A program made the position numbers and the translations under genes. The notes beneath the pieces are model-generated. The model had not been told where the DNA came from and ran no database searches. It worked only from the letters and a program-made list of their open reading frames with translations. A DNA stretch of 64,000 bases from Faecalicoccus acidiformans (lineage in GTDB: Bacteria; Bacillota_I; Bacilli_A; Erysipelotrichales; Erysipelotrichaceae). The DNA is taken from positions 1-64,000 of the forward strand of contig NZ_JACHHD010000004.1 in assembly GCF_014202635.1 (NCBI RefSeq). The letters are read 5' to 3'. Shown here piece after piece: positions 1 through 7,036 of the stretch (positions are counted from its first letter, which is position 1; every line of letters begins with the position of its first letter).

Positions 1-61
1 TTTATTCAAGGATCGTATCGATCAGTACATACGGCTTTAAGATAAAAGCTCTATAAAAAGT

Positions 62-98
62 AGCCAGGCAACTCTGAAAGAGCTACCTGGCTTTTGGT
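62..98 (+). terminator. Terminator-like hairpin at left edge
   Basis: AGCCAGG (62-68) pairs with CCTGGCT further on, with a CTC/GAG inner pairing and a GAAA loop, followed by a short T run (CTTTT). It probably ends a gene lying to the left of the window. All three plus frames are open from position 1 and stop between positions 38 and 56, so the end of that gene cannot be assigned to a frame. Confidence 0.5.
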
Positions 99-180
99 GC
101 ATATGCGAGATTGGTTTGTCCAAAATAAGATACTTCAGATAGTGTCAACAGGTAATTAAAAAATTACTTACACACTTTTC

Positions 181-207
181 TTGACAAACCCCAATTAATA
201 TTATAAT
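181..207 (+). promoter_or_regulatory. Orphan sigma-A promoter
   Basis: TTGACA at 181-186 and TATAAT at 202-207 match both consensus hexamers, though the 15-bp spacer is short. Two perfect palindromes lie just downstream: ATCAAATTTGAT at 225-236 and TGTTAT-TT-ATAACA at 238-251. No intact gene follows on the plus strand; the next thing is the left end of the IS21-family remnant. It may have driven a gene since displaced by the element. Confidence 0.45.
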
Positions 208-334
208 GTTTGTTAAGTGAAGAAATCAAATTTGATATGTTATTTATAACACTTTTTTTAAAACAAAATGTTTTATAATTAATATAATCTTTTTCTGCAC
301 AAGTGCATTCTAAATTAGAATTTATTACTGATTA

Positions 335-420
335 TTACGGAGTGAGAAGTCCACTCAATACGGCAAAATAAGTCCATGTATTACGGTGACGAAGTCCATT
401 TGATTCGTTATACAAGTCCA
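335..420 (+). repeat. Four ~22-bp repeats, IS21-type left end
   Basis: The heptamer AAGTCCA occurs at 347, 370, 392 and 414, with spacings of 23, 22 and 22 bp. Most copies are preceded by a (T)TACGG-like block (335-340, 359-363, 381-386). IS21-family elements are known to carry several transposase-binding repeats inside each terminus, which fits the position about 130 bp before istA. The outermost TG of the element could not be placed. Confidence 0.6.
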
Positions 421-553
421 TCAGAAATTAAATTTTTTATCATGATCATTTATAAGTGGCGTAGCCTGGTTTTATTCTATCCTCTTGTTCTATAAGATAT
501 GTATGCGATGCTTATCGCATTTTAATATCTTGTGGAATCGGAGGTGTTTTTTT

Positions 554-2105
554 ATGCGAGATGTTAAAAGAGTTTTGGAAATGAGATCTCAAAACCATAG
601 TCAGCGAGATATTGCGCGCGCCACAAAAGTATCAAGAGATACAGTTAGAAAAATATTCAATGCCGCTGACTCTAAAAAAATCTGTTGGTCATCTATTCAA
701 GAAATTAGTGAATACGATGTCCAAAAACTATTGTTCGAAGAAGAGGTGAAAATCAATCTGTCAATCAAGCAGCCGGATTTCGACTATGTTCATAAGGAAC
801 TGTTAAAACCCGGCACGACGATCAAACTGTTGTGGGAAGAATATGCAGATGCTTGTCGGTCCATCAATGTCCCTTTCTATCAGTACAGTTACTTTTGTGA
901 AAGATATCGTGATCACGTGAAAAAGCACAACCTGACCATGCATATCAATCACAAGCCAGGTGATAAGATGATGGTGGATTGGAATGGAACATGGAACATG
1001 TATGTACATTTATGATCGGTACACCGGTGAAAGAATCACTGCTTATCTATTTGAAGCCACCCTTCCATTCAGTATGTGCAGCTTTGTCCGTGCCTGTCCG
1101 AGCATGAAGATCGGCGACTGGATCGATTGCCATATCCACGCTTTCCGGTATTTTGAAGGTGTTACCCGATTACTTGTCCCCGACAATCTGAAAACCGGGG
1201 TTATCTCCAACAGAAAATATGAAGATCCTGTTCTCAACAAGTCCTATCAGGAAATGGCAGATCACTATGATACGACAATACTTCCTACCAGAGTACGTAG
1301 GCCGAAAGATAAAGCAGCGGTTGAGAGTGCGGTCGGAGATTGTACGATAGCTATCGTTGGAAAACTTAGAAATCGAAAGTTTTTTTCATTCGAAGAACTG
1401 AATGAAGCGATACTCAAAGAATTGGATACGTTTAATTCAAAACCTTTTCAAAAGAAGGAAGGCTCTAGAAAATCGGTCTACATGGATGAAGAATTTCCAT
1501 TTATGAAACCTTTACCGAAATACCCTTTTGAATTGAGTGAATGAAAGCGTGCCAAAGTCCAGCTTAATTATCATATATCGGTTGAAAAAATAAACTATTC
1601 CGTTCCCTATGAATATGTCGGTCATTATGTGGATGTGAAACTCACAAAACGTTCGGTGACCGTCTACTATAAGATGAACCAGGTATGTTCCCATGATCGT
1701 CTTTATGGACGGATCAATCAATATTCAACCAATGAGAGCCATATGCCGGAAAAACATCAAAGATTCCTCTGGAACAAGGACCGTTTTATACGATGGGCCG
1801 CTTCAATCGGTGAAAGTACAACGACAGTCGTCCAGAAATTATTCAACCGATATAAAGTGGAGGAACAGGCCTATAAGGGGTGTATGTCCCTTCTGAAATT
1901 ATCGGATAAATATGGAAAGACTAGACTGGAAGATGCGTGTCAATTGGCGTTGGAGCACATCAGCCAGCCTAGCTATAGAAATATTAGAATGATACTGCAG
2001 TCAAATCAAGACAGGAAGAAGAAAACCCAAACTTCTCAAAAGGAGACCGTCGAGTATGCCTTTGTGAGAGGGAAAGACTATTATGGAGGAAAACGGAATG
2101 GATAG
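554..2105 (+). pseudogene. istA: istA transposase of IS21 family, frameshift and stop
   Basis: This was an IstA DDE transposase. Translation would start at ATG 554 behind GGAGGTG (541-547); an N-terminal helix-turn-helix (SQRDIARATKVSRDTVRKI) follows, then the first catalytic region ending VDWNGT. A tandem 7-bp duplication GGAACAT (986-992 and 993-999) shifts the frame; removing one copy restores VDWNGTCMYIYDRYTG. The middle part carries PDNLKTG and KDKAAVES typical of the integrase core. A TGA at 1542-1544 interrupts the frame at PFELSE-stop-KRAKVQLNY, where IstA proteins usually have Trp, so TGG to TGA is likely. The same frame then runs to 2105 and overlaps the istB start. It is certain to be non-functional without recoding. 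Confidence 0.85.
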
Positions 2106-2454
2106 AAAAGAATTGATCATGAAACTCAAACAAATGAAGTTACCGGTCATAGCGGAACGATATGAAATGCAGTCATCCGATCCTGATTACAGCCAGCTAT
2201 CGTTCGATGAAAGATTTGGCGAAATGATAGACATGGAATATGACAGTCGAATCAATCATACGATAGAGAAAAATATCAGAAACGCTAAATTCTATGATTC
2301 TACAGCGAACTTAGAATCTATTGACTATAATCCTGAAAGACAATTGAACTGTTCCCAGATGGAAGAACTGGCAACCAATAGATATATCGACAACGGATTA
2401 AATATAATATTCGTAGGTGCATCTGGATGCACCGATAATAATGATATTTAATCC
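2098..2454 (+). pseudogene. istB: istB helper ATPase, truncated at Walker A
   Basis: IstB is the AAA+ helper of IS21 transposition. ATG 2098 follows GGAGG at 2085-2089. About 110 residues are intact (LIMKLKQMKLPVIAERYEMQ, then DYNPERQLN and ATNRYIDNGLNIIFVGASGC), but the sequence breaks exactly in the P-loop, where GKT should follow GASGC. The reading frame ends TDNNDI at 2451. The sequence beyond the break is an imperfect reverse complement of the last 29 bases (see the inverted repeat entry). It has no ATPase domain and is not functional. Confidence 0.8.
2395..2454. repeat. 29-bp imperfect inverted repeat at istB break
   Basis: The left arm 2395-2423 and right arm 2426-2454 are separated by 2 bp. 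The outer 11 bp (GGATTAAATAT) and inner 8 bp (GGTGCATC) are perfect; the middle 10 bp differ at 6 positions. The left arm encodes GLNIIFVGAS on the plus strand, and the right arm encodes GLNIIIIGAS on the minus strand. The differences are synonymous or conservative at protein level, so the right arm looks like a piece of a second, diverged istB in inverted orientation. Confidence 0.7.
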
Positions 2455-3036
2455 ATTTTAATATTCTTTTTAATCTAAAACTGGATTTGGAATTTTCAAC
2501 TCTACCATAATATGCCTCTCTTCTCTACAAGAATTATAACAAATGGAATTAGTTGCTATAAGATTCAAACTAACAAAGATATACTAAACGAAATATCATT
2601 CCTAGTTTGAACAAATATTAGGATTATGCTAAAACTAACTTGTAGGAAGTGTTTTAGGCCCCTTATTTGGCCTTAGGCACTTCCTACTTTTTGTATGCAT
2701 AATTTGATGATTCTCACTTGTTATACATTTGATATTTCTGCCATCTTACGTTATACATACAAACAATCATATCAGTCTAATTTTTGTAAAGCTTTATAAT
2801 AGCTTTCATTACATCTATAAAAAGTAATTTTGGTCTGCAAAGTCAAACGCTGATCTTTTTTTAAATTAGAGACGAAAATTCAGAATATTGGAAACGGGAT
2901 TAATTCTCTGATGGTGATAAAACGTAAATTTGAAGTGATAAAATAAAAGTGCCAGGATGTTACCCAAAGCTCAGGAGTCTTAAATAATACATTCAAAAAT
3001 CGGAGATGATCCGAGAAGCAAAATACAATATATTAC
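2455..3036. other. Gene-free stretch after the IS remnant
   Basis: No reading frame here resembles a protein. The only clear structure is the plus-strand terminator at 2642-2692. A 12-codon minus frame starting near 2501 behind AGAGAGG ends quickly and is not convincing. A direct repeat GTTATACAT occurs near 2720 and 2750. This is likely degraded accessory DNA. Confidence 0.5.
2642..2692 (+). terminator. Strong orphan terminator
   Basis: A perfect 10-bp stem GTAGGAAGTG (2642-2651) with CACTTCCTAC (2678-2687) encloses a second stem AGGCC/GGCCT and is followed by TTTTT. Only the plus strand has the U tract. No intact gene lies upstream, so it probably belonged to a lost gene. Confidence 0.75.
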
Positions 3037-3078
3037 AATAAAAATAACTAAGATGAAAATCTATATCATCTTGGTTAT
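3037..3078 (-). terminator. Terminator of the hxl operon
   Basis: On the minus strand a 13-bp stem with one mismatch (3066-3078 pairing with 3044-3056) is followed by a U-rich tail (TTTTATT). It starts 4 bp after the stop of the cupin gene. Confidence 0.75.
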
Positions 3079-3081
3079 GTA

Positions 3082-3435
3082 TCATCGGTTATAATCATCT
3101 TCAATACGTACTACATCATCAAGATGAGGCGTGCTCACTTCGATAATTGTAGTATCTTCTAAAGCTGTATTTCTGTGACGATAAGTTGGTGGATTGTGAA
3201 TGATCTCTCCTGGGCCATAAATATGAGTTTCCAATTCTCTATTCTCATTATCTTCTAATACTTCCAGCTTACCGCTTAGGATATAGATATGTTCCTCTTT
3301 TTTATGATGGTATTGGAAAGAACACCTTTGTCCTTTTTTAAAGAATATTTCTTTTAGGGCATAGTTATCTGTAACAGCGATCCATTTTTCATAACCCCAT
3401 GGTTTTTCTACATATTTATTTAATTCTACTTTCAT
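3082..3435 (-). CDS. Cupin protein, sugar-phosphate isomerase-like
   Basis: A 117-residue single-domain cupin. Metal-binding motif 1 is visible as QYHHKKEEHIYILSG and motif 2 as PPTYRHRN. The opening KPWGYEKWIAVTDNYALKEI resembles the C-terminal domain of type II mannose-6-phosphate isomerase / GDP-mannose pyrophosphorylase proteins. ATG 3435 has GGAG just upstream. It is the last gene of the hxlA-hxlB-cupin operon, 3 bp behind hxlB, and is followed by a terminator. The position suggests it acts on a phosphosugar or sugar in the same pathway, possibly as an epimerase or isomerase, but the substrate cannot be read from sequence. Confidence 0.75.
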   Translation of the reverse strand: MKVELNKYVEKPWGYEKWIAVTDNYALKEIFFKKGQRCSFQYHHKKEEHIYILSGKLEVLEDNENRELETHIYGPGEIIHNPPTYRHRNTALEDTTIIEVSTPHLDDVVRIEDDYNR

Positions 3436-3438
3436 ATC

Positions 3439-3999
3439 CTACTCCATATTGGCATGACGACCAAACATTGTATCCGAGTCCATTCCTTTTCTTTCCATTA
3501 ACATCATGATGGAAATATCCATAAAGATTCCCTCTGATTGTTCAAATAAAGAACCCATAGGTTGAATGGATACGACTTCTCCTTGTTTAGCACTTTTAGG
3601 ACTTGGAGCACTTATTTCAACAACTACATCAGCTATCTTAGCAATTGTTGATTCGGGATTAATGGTAATTAAAGCCACCTTAGCCCCAACTTCTTTGGCT
3701 TTCATCGCATGGTTGACTAAACTCTTAGTTTCTCCAGAGCCACTGCAAACAACTAAAAGTCCATCTTCCTTGATATTTGGTGTGCATGTTTCTCCAACGA
3801 CATAGCTGGCTTTTCCCATATGCATCAGACGCATTGCGAATCCTTTGATTTGAAATCCGCTTCTCCCTGCTCCTGCGCAAAACACTTCATCTGCTGCATC
3901 AACCAATTCTACAAATTCTTCTGCAGAGTTTGTATCAATTTTTGTCAGTGTATGTGTTAGTTCATTCAATACCCTTTTTGCATATTCTTGATTATTCAT
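3439..3999 (-). CDS. hxlB: 6-phospho-3-hexuloisomerase
   Basis: A 186-residue SIS-domain isomerase that interconverts 3-hexulose-6-phosphate and fructose-6-phosphate in the ribulose monophosphate pathway. Visible signatures are AGAGRSGF near residue 43, CSGSGET near residue 85, the MGSLFEQ motif and the family C-terminus FGRHANME. The length matches the family. ATG 3999 is preceded by GGAGG. It lies 9 bp downstream of hxlA, its pathway partner, which strongly supports the assignment over other SIS proteins. Confidence 0.9.
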   Translation of the reverse strand: MNNQEYAKRVLNELTHTLTKIDTNSAEEFVELVDAADEVFCAGAGRSGFQIKGFAMRLMHMGKASYVVGETCTPNIKEDGLLVVCSGSGETKSLVNHAMKAKEVGAKVALITINPESTIAKIADVVVEISAPSPKSAKQGEVVSIQPMGSLFEQSEGIFMDISIMMLMERKGMDSDTMFGRHANME

Positions 4000-4008
4000 A
4001 CTTTCCTC

Positions 4009-4635
4009 CTACTTTAAATGAGATTTCATTTCTTTTGAAGTGGCAGCACGATCTTTAGCGTTACAGATAGCTCCACCAACTACGATTATTTCAGCACCTT
4101 CATTTACGATGTCATCGATCGTTGCAAGTTTTACACCTCCAGCAACTGCACTTTTGGCGTTCTTGATGACTTTATTAACGATCTTTAATTCTTCTAAAGG
4201 ATCTTTTCCGCTTGCCTGTACATCAAATGCAGTATGAACGCAAATATAATCAACACCCATTTCATCAATCTCGATTGTTCGTTTTTCTAAATCTTTTACC
4301 GCAATCATATCTACCATGATTTTTTTGCCATATTTCTTAGCAGAACGTACACAGCCCTCAATAGTTTCGTCATTGCTGACACCTAAAACAGTGACAATGT
4401 CAGCTCCAGCTTCAAAACACTTATCTGCTTCAAATTCACCAGCATCCATGATCTTTGCATCAGCTAAAACTTCGATATTATCAAATTTTTCTTTAATAGC
4501 GCGAACTGGAACCATACCCTCTTCAATAATAAAGGGTGTTCCCACTTCGGCAATATCGATATACCCCTTTGTTTCTTCTAATAATTCTAGACACTCATCT
4601 AAACTCAATGTATCCAGCGCAGCTTGTAACTTCAT
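4009..4635 (-). CDS. hxlA: 3-hexulose-6-phosphate synthase
   Basis: A 208-residue TIM-barrel of the orotidine-phosphate-decarboxylase superfamily that condenses formaldehyde with ribulose-5-phosphate, or runs in reverse to make ribulose-5-phosphate. LQAALD at the N-terminus, EVGTPF, ADAKIMDAGE, GADIVTVLGV and the phosphate-binding AVAGGVK and IVVGGAI are all present. ATG 4635 is chosen because AGGAGG lies 5 bp upstream (4641-4647); an upstream in-frame extension lacks this. The close relative 3-keto-L-gulonate-6-phosphate decarboxylase is the alternative, but the adjacent hxlB argues for HxlA. Many non-methylotrophs use this pair for pentose supply or formaldehyde detoxification. Confidence 0.87.
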   Translation of the reverse strand: MKLQAALDTLSLDECLELLEETKGYIDIAEVGTPFIIEEGMVPVRAIKEKFDNIEVLADAKIMDAGEFEADKCFEAGADIVTVLGVSNDETIEGCVRSAKKYGKKIMVDMIAVKDLEKRTIEIDEMGVDYICVHTAFDVQASGKDPLEELKIVNKVIKNAKSAVAGGVKLATIDDIVNEGAEIIVVGGAICNAKDRAATSKEMKSHLK

Positions 4636-4693
4636 AATGTTCCTCCTATCTGACATCCATAGAATAGTCAATTTTGTACTTAAAAACAATAAA

Positions 4694-4776
4694 AATATTG
4701 GTATTTCCCAAATAAAAACAATATAATATTGGAAATACAACTATTTTGCCAATATTAAAAATATATTGCCAATTTA
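4694..4776. promoter_or_regulatory. Operator-like repeats between hxlA and deoR-type gene
   Basis: AATATTGG occurs at 4694-4701 and 4725-4732, its exact inverse CCAATATT at 4749-4756, and a near copy CCAATTTA at 4769-4776. The first two are direct repeats 31 bp apart; the set forms a dyad centred near 4740. The 158-bp gap holds both divergent promoters, so these are the likely binding sites of the DeoR-family regulator. Confidence 0.55.
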
Positions 4777-4793
4777 TTACCAAGGAGGTATCT

Positions 4794-5558
4794 ATGTCAA
4801 AATCATCATTATCAAGACAAAACGAGATTTATCAGAGCATTTTGTCAAAAGGCAGAATCTACGTCAGCGAATTAAGTGAATCATTCCATGTGAGCACAGA
4901 AACGATTCGAAAAGATCTTGATATTTTAGAACAGCAAGGATTGATTTTAAAGAAACATGGATATGCGGAAATCATGAATGATTATTTCCAATTACCATTA
5001 AACGTAAAAATTTCAGAACACGCCTTAGCAAAACAAGCTATTGCGAAAAGAGCTCTTGAATATATCAAAGATAACTCCATGATTTTTCTTGACCCCGGAA
5101 GTACTACACTTGCTCTAGCTAAATATCTTCCCTTAAAGAAAGGATTGACCATTGTTACTAATTCATTAGCTATTGCACAACTTGTTTCTGATATGAAACA
5201 CGATTTGATTTTTACTGGAGGAAAGCTGCAAAGAAAAGGAAAAGCTTTTGTTGGCGCTTTTACCGCCAACAATATCGATGCGATTCAAATTGACACTGCT
5301 TTTATGGGTTGTGATGGATTTCTGAATACTGATGGGCCAACAACATTTTCATTTGAAGAAGTTTTGATCAAACAACATGTCATTAAAAAAGCATCTCAAA
5401 AGATTTTACTTTGTGATGCTTCTAAATTTAAAAAAACTGGAACATACACCTTTGCCAGCTTTAAAGATTACGATATTATAATTACAAATCCGGTTTCAAA
5501 CAAGGAAAAAGAACTGATTAAAGATGCAAAAGACGTTATATATATTCAAGCTGAATAA
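4794..5558 (+). CDS. DeoR/GlpR-family transcriptional regulator
   Basis: A 254-residue repressor-type protein. The N-terminal helix-turn-helix reads GRIYVSELSESFHVSTETIR followed by KDLDILEQQG, the DeoR signature. The C-terminal sugar-phosphate-sensing domain has the isomerase-like blocks FLDPGSTTLALAKYL, TNSLAIAQLV, LIFTGGK and CDASKFKKTGTYTF. ATG 4794 follows AAGGAGG (4782-4788). Divergent orientation from hxlAB-cupin with shared repeats suggests it controls that operon in response to a phosphosugar intermediate. Its last codons overlap its own terminator hairpin. Confidence 0.88.
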   Translation: MSKSSLSRQNEIYQSILSKGRIYVSELSESFHVSTETIRKDLDILEQQGLILKKHGYAEIMNDYFQLPLNVKISEHALAKQAIAKRALEYIKDNSMIFLDPGSTTLALAKYLPLKKGLTIVTNSLAIAQLVSDMKHDLIFTGGKLQRKGKAFVGAFTANNIDAIQIDTAFMGCDGFLNTDGPTTFSFEEVLIKQHVIKKASQKILLCDASKFKKTGTYTFASFKDYDIIITNPVSNKEKELIKDAKDVIYIQAE

Positions 5559-5565
5559 CGTCTTT
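5529..5565 (+). terminator. Hairpin overlapping DeoR stop codon
   Basis: AAAGACGTTAT (5529-5539) and ATAACGTCTTT (5555-5565) form a perfect 11-bp stem across the stop codon. The following T tract is weak. Confidence 0.55.
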
Positions 5566-5623
5566 CAATGTTAATATGAAATGGTTCTACTTTCCCTATA
5601 ATCATACCCCTCAATAAAAGACT

Positions 5624-5651
5624 AAAAAAGATCCACCTAAAATGATGGATC
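5624..5651 (-). terminator. Terminator of the ybeY-HU operon
   Basis: On the minus strand GATCCA pairs with TGGATC around a 10-base loop, followed by TTTTTT. It lies directly behind the 26-codon frame that follows the HU gene. Confidence 0.75.
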
Positions 5652-5655
5652 TGGA

Positions 5656-5736
5656 TTATAGAAGCATACCAATCAGCATCGAAACAATGATTAATATACA
5701 AAATAAAACAATAAAAAATCTTTTGATAATCGACAT
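5656..5736 (-). CDS. Possible 26-residue membrane peptide
   Basis: ATG 5736 starts one base after the HU stop codon; the frame encodes MSIIKRFFIVLFCILIIVSM then LIGMLL, a short positive N-terminus followed by one hydrophobic helix. The stop lies just before the operon terminator, so the frame fills the gap almost exactly. The upstream sequence (AGAAGA inside the HU gene) is only a weak ribosome site. Function unknown; it could be a chance frame. Confidence 0.35.
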   Translation of the reverse strand: MSIIKRFFIVLFCILIIVSMLIGMLL

Positions 5737-5737
5737 A

Positions 5738-6034
5738 TTAATCTTCTTTTGAATTACAAATCTTTTTTAAACTTATACTAGGTTTAAACTTTGGCAATTT
5801 TGTCGCATGAATCATCATTTTTTCTTTTGTAACAGGATTAATTCCCATGCGCTCTTTACGATCAAAAATCACGAACTTGCCAAATCCAGCAATATCTACT
5901 TCACCTTCTTGTGCTAGAGCATCTGTGATCTCTTTAAAAATGAGCTCGACGGCATGCCCGGCTTCTTTGCGTGAAATCTTTAAATCATTATGAATGGTTT
6001 CTGTTAAAGATTCCTTATTTACAAATTTCGCCAT
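5738..6034 (-). CDS. HU-family DNA-binding protein
   Basis: A 98-residue histone-like protein of the HU/IHF family that bends DNA as a dimer. The body region EVDIAGFGKFVIFDRKERMG, the INPVTKEKM arm and the KLPKFKPSISLKK end are typical. ATG 6034 is preceded by AAGGGA. It lies one base downstream of gpsA as the last sizeable gene of the operon. The tail CNSKED is slightly longer than in Bacillus HU. Confidence 0.92.
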   Translation of the reverse strand: MAKFVNKESLTETIHNDLKISRKEAGHAVELIFKEITDALAQEGEVDIAGFGKFVIFDRKERMGINPVTKEKMMIHATKLPKFKPSISLKKICNSKED

Positions 6035-6035
6035 A

Positions 6036-7031
6036 TTAGAATTCCCTTTTTAATTCGCGTAACATTAAATCTGAAGCACATGTTTTAGGTTCTTTTCCCT
6101 CAAACAAAATTTGATAGACTTCTTCACAAATCGGCATATCAATACCATGCTGACTGGCCACACGATGAACAATTTTAGCTGTACGTACGCCTTCTACTGT
6201 CTTCTTATTGTTTTTTAAAAAATTTTCAACCGTATTTTCCTTTCCAATCTGATATCCAGCTTGGAAATTACGAGAATGAACGCTGGAGCACGTAACAATC
6301 AAATCTCCAATTCCAGTGAGGCCCATAAAAGTTTGTTCTTTGCCACCAAAAGCTGTACCATATCGAATCATTTCTTGAAGGCCTCTAGTAATAAGAGCAG
6401 CTCTCGTATTGTCCTGGTAACCAAGGCCAGACAAGATTCCAGAAGCAATCGCCATAACGTTTTTAATAGCTACTCCTAATTCGCTGCCGACCTCATCATC
6501 CCCTGTATATATTCTTAGATATTGATTCGAGAAAAGTTCTTGTATCGTTTGAGAATCCTCTTCCTTTAGACTAACGGCATCGATCGTAGTTAATAAACGA
6601 ATGACTACTTCTTCTGCATGGCTAGGACCGATCAAAGAGACAACACTACTTAAATGATCAGGTGAAATCGAGCGACGAATAACTTCGGACATTCTTTCGT
6701 TCGTTTCTGGATGAAAACCTTTTGAAACATTTACAATAATGACTTTTTTCGATAATAACGGATCAATTTGTTGACAAATCGATTCAATCGCAATCGTTGG
6801 AACCGCTAATAAAACAATATCTGCATCCTGAACAACTGTTAAATCTAAGGTTGCTTTTAATTCCGGATTTAGCAAAACATCATTAAAATATTTTGAATTC
6901 TTATGATTGTTATTGATATCTTCAATTTCAGAAGATTCAATACCATATAAGATGACATCCTGGTGATTATCTTGAAGTACTTGCGCTAATGCAGTTCCCC
7001 AGCTTCCACTTCCAACAATAACAGTTTTCAT
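6036..7031 (-). CDS. gpsA: Glycerol-3-phosphate dehydrogenase [NAD(P)+]
   Basis: A 331-residue GpsA that makes sn-glycerol-3-phosphate from dihydroxyacetone phosphate for phospholipid synthesis. The N-terminal dinucleotide fold shows VGSGSWGTALA, the catalytic-domain lysine region AIKNVMAIASG, and GLTGIGDLIVTCSS follows. ATG 7031 has AGAAGAG about 9 bp upstream; a TTG at 7040 overlapping the der stop is the alternative start. It follows der in the operon, an arrangement also seen in Bacillus. Confidence 0.95.
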   Translation of the reverse strand: MKTVIVGSGSWGTALAQVLQDNHQDVILYGIESSEIEDINNNHKNSKYFNDVLLNPELKATLDLTVVQDADIVLLAVPTIAIESICQQIDPLLSKKVIIVNVSKGFHPETNERMSEVIRRSISPDHLSSVVSLIGPSHAEEVVIRLLTTIDAVSLKEEDSQTIQELFSNQYLRIYTGDDEVGSELGVAIKNVMAIASGILSGLGYQDNTRAALITRGLQEMIRYGTAFGGKEQTFMGLTGIGDLIVTCSSVHSRNFQAGYQIGKENTVENFLKNNKKTVEGVRTAKIVHRVASQHGIDMPICEEVYQILFEGKEPKTCASDLMLRELKREF

Positions 7032-7036
7032 ACAAA

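Larger units (their letters stand above)
335..2454 (+). mobile_element. Decayed IS21-family insertion element
   Basis: The remnant consists of left-end repeats, a broken istA and an istB cut at its Walker A motif. The right terminal repeats are missing: no AAGTCCA/TGGACTT array was found between 2455 and 3081. The element cannot transpose alone. The reading frames are damaged at only a few points, so inactivation is probably not ancient. Element borders are approximate. Confidence 0.75.

Noticed and set aside
335-420. Regular 22-bp repeats could be a CRISPR array
   Set aside because: The cores are only 7 bp, there is no unique-spacer pattern of 30 bp, no cas gene is near, and the position just ahead of istA fits IS21 end repeats.
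1542-1544. TGA in istA read as Trp (genetic code 4)
   Set aside because: All long housekeeping frames in the window end normally and many stop at TGA (for example der and era), so TGA is a stop codon here; the istA TGA is a mutation.
2460-2505. 12-codon minus frame MVELKIPNPVLD behind AGAGAGG
   Set aside because: Too short, followed by several stops and not linked to any recognised gene; probably debris.
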